Origin: Vanessa cardui
Taxonomy: Eukaryota; Arthropoda; Insecta; Lepidoptera; Nymphalidae
Length of the DNA: 64,000 nt
Direction: 5' to 3'
Assembly: GCF_905220365.1 (NCBI RefSeq)
Contig: NC_061131.1
Coordinates: 10,391,318 to 10,455,317, forward strand
Of the stretch, positions 63,701-64,000 are shown in pieces. How positions within the stretch are numbered: position 1 is the first letter of the stretch; every line of letters starts with the position of its first letter. The notes under the pieces are model-generated. The model was not told the DNA's origin and did no database searches. It was given only the letters and a program-made list of their open reading frames with translations. The translations under genes and the position numbers were made by a program.

Positions 63701-64000
63701 ACGACTATGTTCTGAAAAGTATGTTTAACAGCAATTTATGTTATAATGTTTTTATTTTGCTTAATATTTCTAGATATTGTCAGTCAAAGCTCACAATCGC
63801 AGAATGTATTTTCTTCGCCCGTAAAAACAAAACCTAAACAAATAAAGAAGAAACAAAAGTTACCTCTGATAAAATCTCCGTGTAAAAAGGACGGTGATAT
63901 TCGAACATTATTCAGCACAGCCACAAAGTCTACGAAGAATTATACAAAACTTATTAATGATTTAGGTATACACAATAACGGCAATATACCAACGCGAGTC
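54581..64000 (+). CDS. FANCM: FANCM DEAH helicase/translocase, 15 exons, 3' end beyond the window
   Basis: The exons join without a frame break to 816 aa. Helicase domain 1 carries the Q-type RDYQYNII (about residue 75), Walker A PTGLGKT (93-99), APTRPLVAQQ, VVDEAHRAKG (DEAH 195-198) and LSATPG (226-231). An insert domain follows (about 290-420). Helicase domain 2 carries FCEYRES (about 450), FVGQG, TCVAEEGLDVG (512-522), FDVSTRSPVRLVQR and motif VI QRCGRTGR (542-549). Residues beyond 560 correspond to the MHF-binding and linker region. FANCM is an ATP-driven translocase that recognises stalled forks and crosslinks, anchors the Fanconi core complex and reverses D-loops. The C-terminal XPF-like nuclease/HhH part lies outside. 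Family identity is certain. Start ATG 54581 is the only in-frame one before the conserved part. Confidence 0.97.
55238..55370 (+). CDS. FANCM: FANCM exon 2
   Basis: The acceptor is a T tract ending TTTTTAG and the donor is TTA before GTAAGT. It encodes GKTWIYPTNYPIRDYQYNII and KAALLKNTL, the conserved lead-in to the helicase core. Confidence 0.94.
55692..55875 (+). CDS. FANCM: FANCM exon 3: Walker A
   Basis: After acceptor TAATTCAG the frame reads VSLPTGLGKTFIAAVVMYNF and continues through APTRPLVAQQIEACY to EMTG. The donor is CAG before GTATTA. The Walker A lysine is residue 98. Confidence 0.96.
56069..56334 (+). CDS. FANCM: FANCM exon 4: DEAH box and SAT motif
   Basis: The acceptor is TTTTACAG and the donor is AAT before GTAAGT. 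It contains RVIFATPQV, CLVVDEAHRAKGNYAYCQI and LALSATPGSKVEDVVN. Confidence 0.96.
56410..56556 (+). CDS. FANCM: FANCM exon 5
   Basis: The acceptor is CATTTTAAG and the donor is GAG before GTGAGT. Its 49 codons (VVKNLRIAHLELRNE to LTQLKNQYVE) start the helicase insert domain. Confidence 0.93.
56820..57115 (-). repeat. GC-rich block in FANCM intron 5, possible transposon remnant
   Basis: A clearly delimited GC-richer block (for example CGGCGAATCGGCACAACACG) sits inside an AT-rich intron. On the minus strand it reads like a decayed coding region with several stops, perhaps the end of a LINE. I cannot name the family. Confidence 0.35.
57383..57507 (+). CDS. FANCM: FANCM exon 6
   Basis: The acceptor is AATATTACAG and the donor is CCAG before GTATTC. 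It encodes ILDGYARRLKQFNIL and LTKGRIVMLYKEFQ, part of the insert domain. Confidence 0.93.
57791..58034 (+). CDS. FANCM: FANCM exon 7
   Basis: The acceptor is AAATTTCCAG and the donor is GAA before GTAAGT. It encodes MKDFTLLIALYHGFELLVKH, GSRVFLNYFDE and DDLGVDPLLVDRS. Confidence 0.94.
58491..58599 (+). CDS. FANCM: FANCM exon 8
   Basis: The acceptor is GGAATTGCAG and the donor is ATAG before GTATGA. It encodes FGHPKFYKLKEIMLEHFTNA, the entry to helicase domain 2. Confidence 0.94.
58947..59082 (+). mobile_element. 5'-truncated SINE family 1 with internal 20-bp duplication, FANCM intron 8
   Basis: ATTCCACCAACCCGCATT occurs twice in tandem at its 5' end, followed by the usual body and (GTT)n tail. 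GTAAATG at 58935-58941 and 59082-59088 is a likely short target duplication. The GTGG of the normal AGCGTGGTGGAAT is shortened here. Confidence 0.8.
59199..59300 (+). CDS. FANCM: FANCM exon 9
   Basis: The acceptor is GTTTACAG and the donor is GCGG before GTGAGT. It encodes FCEYRESVHLVHCLLLQ and IPQMFVGQGAA (motif IV region). It is GC-rich, unlike exons 1-8. Confidence 0.94.
59431..59547. mobile_element. Head-to-head inverted pair of SINE family 1 ends, FANCM intron 9
   Basis: A minus copy (59432-59487, CCTGTAAATTCCCACTGCTG onward) directly abuts a plus copy (59488-59547) ending in (GTT)n. The outer roughly 31 bp of each are near-perfect inverted repeats, separated by about 40 bp. Confidence 0.8.
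59983..60166 (+). CDS. FANCM: FANCM exon 10: motif V
   Basis: After acceptor GTGTGTCAG the frame reads REGKAAVSQKQQLRVM and continues with TCVAEEGLDVGSVDL and FDVSTRSPVRLVQR. The donor GTCTGC is weak. It is very GC-rich, with C or G at nearly every third position. Confidence 0.94.
60361..60410 (+). repeat. (GTGC)n / (CGTG)n simple repeat, FANCM intron 10
   Basis: GTGCGCTTGTGCGCTTGTGCG is followed by several CGTG units. This alternating purine-pyrimidine tract could adopt Z-DNA. Confidence 0.8.
60421..60672. mobile_element. 252-bp MITE with about 75-bp terminal inverted repeats, FANCM intron 10
   Basis: CCCTTAACATAATTGTTGTT and on to TTGATTACACTAACCG at 60421-60484 (through GGCCACAGG) is matched by its reverse complement at 60598-60672 with only a few mismatches. 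About 100 bp lie between, and no protein is encoded. I could not identify a clear target duplication. Confidence 0.85.
61086..61155 (+). CDS. FANCM: FANCM exon 11: motif VI
   Basis: This 70-nt exon has acceptor TTGCGCGCAG and donor CAG before GTGATG. It encodes CGRTGRERGGQVFIL and VTEGKEHQ, completing QRCGRTGR across the splice. Both arginine-finger residues are present. It is very GC-rich. Confidence 0.93.
61262..61480 (+). mobile_element. tRNA-headed SINE, family 2, FANCM intron 11
   Basis: GACGACCTCCATGGTCGAGT with box A TGGTCGAGTGG, then GGGTACGCCACTCTGAGG and an intact box B GGTTCGATTCC. It continues TCTATGTTGTCTTGGGTCTG and CTACTTACATTGGGATCA. It pairs with the minus-strand copy at 31702-31917. 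Confidence 0.8.
61975..62180 (+). repeat. Dispersed repeat, best copy in the window, FANCM intron 11
   Basis: It contains ACTACAGGCACAAGGGACAT, GGAATAGTTAATATTTCTTA and CCACTTACCATCAGGTGGCC, ending CTCGTCCGCCAAACTATATC. This is a very common lepidopteran sequence, with relatives at 27136-27255, 12330-12405 and 16135-16232. It lies immediately before exon 12. Confidence 0.75.
62214..62402 (+). CDS. FANCM: FANCM exon 12
   Basis: The acceptor is ATTGTTATAG and the donor is AAG before GTAAGT. It encodes TLKESMRQRDGLNQKIL, MNPRMLPRDLTPECQKMY and a charged end. Confidence 0.92.
62605..62920 (+). repeat. Dispersed repeat in FANCM intron 12
   Basis: It begins ATCTATACATATAATAAAAT and contains CAGTCTGTCTGTCTGTCTC, GCTGAACCCATTTTGACGGG and an end near AAGGTCGCAGGCACAAATAGCT. 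It is a recognisable non-coding lepidopteran repeat with Helitron-like ends. Confidence 0.55.
62981..63125 (+). CDS. FANCM: FANCM exon 13
   Basis: The acceptor ACTTAAAG is purine-rich and weak, but phase and continuity fit: SMLCRKDSKG and WIKKSEFDKIYPRGYRECNF. The donor is AAAG before GTAAGA. Confidence 0.85.
63351..63539 (+). CDS. FANCM: FANCM exon 14
   Basis: The acceptor is TTTTTTACAG and the donor is CCAA before GTACGT. It encodes EKIKEIKNVEGGSLLNLSTW and a segment with no named domain (post-helicase region). Confidence 0.88.
63639..63712 (-). mobile_element. Degenerate SINE family 1 fragment, FANCM intron 14
   Basis: GCCTGTAAATTTGCCACTCC, TGGACTAAGCCTTCTCTC and TTTGAGGAG are diverged forms of the SINE 3' body on the minus strand. 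Confidence 0.6.
63774..64000 (+). CDS. FANCM: FANCM exon 15 (partial)
   Basis: The acceptor is ATATTTCTAG. It encodes a Ser/Lys-rich linker with KKDGDIRTLFSTATK at residues 778-792 and remains open at the window end. Confidence 0.85.

Noticed and set aside
1..64000. CRISPR arrays, operons, prokaryotic promoters, rRNA genes
   Set aside because: None seen; the introns, SINEs and gene content are those of an animal nuclear genome.

Overview
This is AT-rich, intron-rich insect DNA, most likely from a butterfly or moth. The main clue to Lepidoptera is a set of dispersed repeats. They include a tRNA-headed SINE ending in (GTT)n, a second tRNA-headed SINE, short Helitron-like elements ending in CTAG, and a (CCTAA)3 tract matching the insect TTAGG telomere unit. 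A butterfly of the nymphalid type is my guess from the SINE alone and is not proven.

Three conserved protein-coding genes can be read. (1) On the minus strand, two exons (33986-34228 and 6290-6382) encode the N-terminus of a USP53/USP54 (Drosophila echinus)-type ubiquitin-specific protease. They are separated by a 27.6-kb intron, and the gene runs off the left edge. A possible alternative first exon lies inside that intron near 14.0 kb. (2) On the minus strand, 47908-44079 holds a complete five-exon ERCC1 gene (272 aa), the non-catalytic partner of the XPF nuclease. (3) On the plus strand, from 54581 to the right edge, the first 15 exons of FANCM (816 aa read in a continuous frame) encode the DEAH translocase core of the Fanconi anaemia and fork-remodelling pathway. 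ERCC1 and FANCM are head to head.

Two DNA transposons sit between those two start codons. One is an 890-bp non-autonomous element with 26-bp inner inverted repeats, a G-quadruplex tract, hairpins and the telomere-like tract (48405-49294). The other is a 4.4-kb element (49833-54234) with perfect 13-bp terminal inverted repeats, a TTAT target duplication, subterminal repeats and a 623-codon frame with a D-86-D-33-E arrangement typical of RNase-H-fold transposases. A SINE and another repeat are nested in the large element, and the 5' end of its transposase is frameshifted. Without both elements the two repair genes would be about 1.4 kb apart.

The rest (about 1-44 kb minus the two exons, and the introns of ERCC1 and FANCM) is AT-rich non-coding DNA. 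It holds scattered repeat copies, several CpG-dense patches and some perfect hairpins. Most short open frames there have no coding character.
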